Origin: Muribaculaceae bacterium
Lineage (GTDB): Bacteria > Bacteroidota > Bacteroidia > Bacteroidales > Muribaculaceae
Reading direction: 5' to 3'
Assembly: GCA_028689665.1 (NCBI GenBank)
Contig: JAQVCR010000002.1
Span: forward strand, 16,570 to 80,569
Length of the DNA: 64,000 nt
Both the position numbers and the translations under genes were made by a program. Within the stretch, counting starts at the first letter, position 1. Each line of letters begins with the position of its first letter. Shown one piece after another: positions 63,118 to 64,000 of this stretch. Under the pieces are notes generated by a model, which saw only the letters and a program-made list of their open reading frames with translations, searched no databases and was not told the DNA's origin.

Positions 63118-64000
63118 ATGTTTAAGATAAATAATTATATATTATCAGCCAATACAATAGTAAGGAGGATTTTGCCCACCATTCTTACACTCTGTGTATG
63201 TTTTAATTTAGCGACTGCAAACGAGAAGTCGGCTGTTGTTGAAACCGATTCAAGCATTATGCTAAAGAATAAGTATGTCGAAATAGTTTTTGCAAAGAAA
63301 AATTTTGATATTAAAAGTATTATTCTCAGTGGGCAAAAAGTTCTAAGCAATCAAGGACTTAATGCTATTCCATGGGTATTGACATATAAAGGACCTCAAG
63401 GAGAAAACCCTCAATTCTTCCCTTCGCATGCAGTATATAAAGGCTGTGAAGCTAATATTATAGGTGATACTGCGAAAATAACTTTCTCATGGCAATTAAC
63501 TTTAACCTACGAAGAAAATGCTCAAGTAAGTATTACTGTTTCGTTGCCCGGAGACTCAGAATTAGCATATTGGGATATTCAATCAGGCACTCCTGAAGGG
63601 TGGGTGGTATCTAACACCCAATTTCCCAGAATATTCTTTGATCGTCCTAAAGATGCTAAAGTTATAACCTCGGCAGGTTGGGGAGCTGAATATAATATGA
63701 ACTCGCAAACGTATACCTCAAGTTATCCTTCGTGGTCGGGAGCAATGCAATTAATGCTAATTCACAATAGTGAAGGTGCATTATATTATGCAACCGAAGA
63801 CTATAATGCTTGTGGAAAAGATTATCGTGCGTCGGTAGGAAATAAGAGTGTAGCCCTGATTACTGATATTGTAAACAGTGAAGCGTGGTCGGATCATAAT
63901 AAAAAGATGTATACACTTCCGTGGACTACAGTGATAGGATTCTCGAAAGAAGGGTGGAAAGATGCTGCATCAAAGTGGTATCGACCGTTTACCTACAAGA
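63118..64000 (+). CDS. N-terminal part of a secreted, putative glycoside hydrolase, cut by the window edge
   Basis: The frame is open from the ATG at 63118 to the edge (294 codons). An N-terminal signal peptide (about 18-36, ILPTILTLCVCFNLATA) is followed by a beta-sandwich-like domain (about 45-290) with GWVVSNTQFPRIFFD, SAGWGAEYNM and LPWTTVIGFSKEGWKDAASK. The style resembles the N-terminal mutarotase-like domain of DUF6259-type or similar large glycosidases, with the catalytic barrel presumably beyond the edge. The placement right after SusD supports an enzyme of locus 2. The family assignment is tentative. Confidence 0.6.
   Translation, partial: MFKINNYILSANTIVRRILPTILTLCVCFNLATANEKSAVVETDSSIMLKNKYVEIVFAKKNFDIKSIILSGQKVLSNQGLNAIPWVLTYKGPQGENPQFFPSHAVYKGCEANIIGDTAKITFSWQLTLTYEENAQVSITVSLPGDSELAYWDIQSGTPEGWVVSNTQFPRIFFDRPKDAKVITSAGWGAEYNMNSQTYTSSYPSWSGAMQLMLIHNSEGALYYATEDYNACGKDYRASVGNKSVALITDIVNSEAWSDHNKKMYTLPWTTVIGFSKEGWKDAASKWYRPFTYK

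Overview
The window looks like a chromosomal segment of an AT-rich member of the Bacteroidota, most likely order Bacteroidales. The evidence is: SusC/SusD pairs driven by ECF sigma and FecR anti-sigma genes; many promoters of the Bacteroidota type (TTTG or TTG, 19-21 bp, then TAnnTTTG); lipoproteins with short lipoboxes; a type IX secretion plug protein; and secreted proteins with type IX C-terminal sorting domains. No rRNA, CRISPR array, transposase or prophage was seen. The family cannot be fixed from this sequence alone.

Left part (1-10150). A 27-bp tandem repeat at the edge is followed by a DUF3109 gene. It converges on a leftward run encoding GMP synthase, a CPA2-type cation/proton antiporter and an MgtC-like protein. 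A second leftward pair encodes a periplasmic solute-binding protein and a putative porin. A catalase gene follows in the + direction.

Polysaccharide utilization locus 1 (10261-31400). ECF sigma factor, FecR anti-sigma, SusC with an N-terminal STN signalling domain, and SusD are followed by three endonuclease/exonuclease/phosphatase-fold proteins, a GH127-like enzyme and a beta-helix protein that ends in a terminator. A second transcription unit then encodes two GH89 alpha-N-acetylglucosaminidases, a glycerate kinase, a GntP permease and a membrane N-acetyltransferase of the HGSNAT/NagX type. The acetyltransferase lies directly beside a GH89 gene. This repeats the pairing of the last two enzymes of lysosomal heparan degradation and suggests acetylation of alpha-glucosamine ends across the membrane before hydrolysis.

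Middle part (31400-46600). AlaX-type tRNA editing protein; a short, atypical DXS-like enzyme; an outer-membrane beta-barrel protein whose leader holds a terminator-like hairpin; a small membrane protein with a winged-helix regulator; and a seven-gene operon (recF, DUF721, thioesterase, SIS isomerase, PfkB-like protein lacking the catalytic Asp, a TPR-GDPD fusion, ribH). Then come tRNA-Tyr and tRNA-Gly, a SUMF1-like lipoprotein, tRNA-Gln and tRNA-Arg on the other strand, ung, and the type IX secretion plug protein.

Right part (46550-64000). A Na/Ca antiporter gene is followed by a surface-sugar cluster (DegT aminotransferase, HAD hydrolase, gmd, fcl for GDP-L-fucose). A LytS-like TPR sensor kinase and a LytTR response regulator are next. 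Upstream of the regulator lie three 9-bp direct repeats in exact 21-bp register, the geometry expected of LytTR binding sites, just above a well-formed promoter. Then efp, the short rpmH gene, and a second sigma/FecR/SusC/SusD locus whose first enzyme runs off the right edge.
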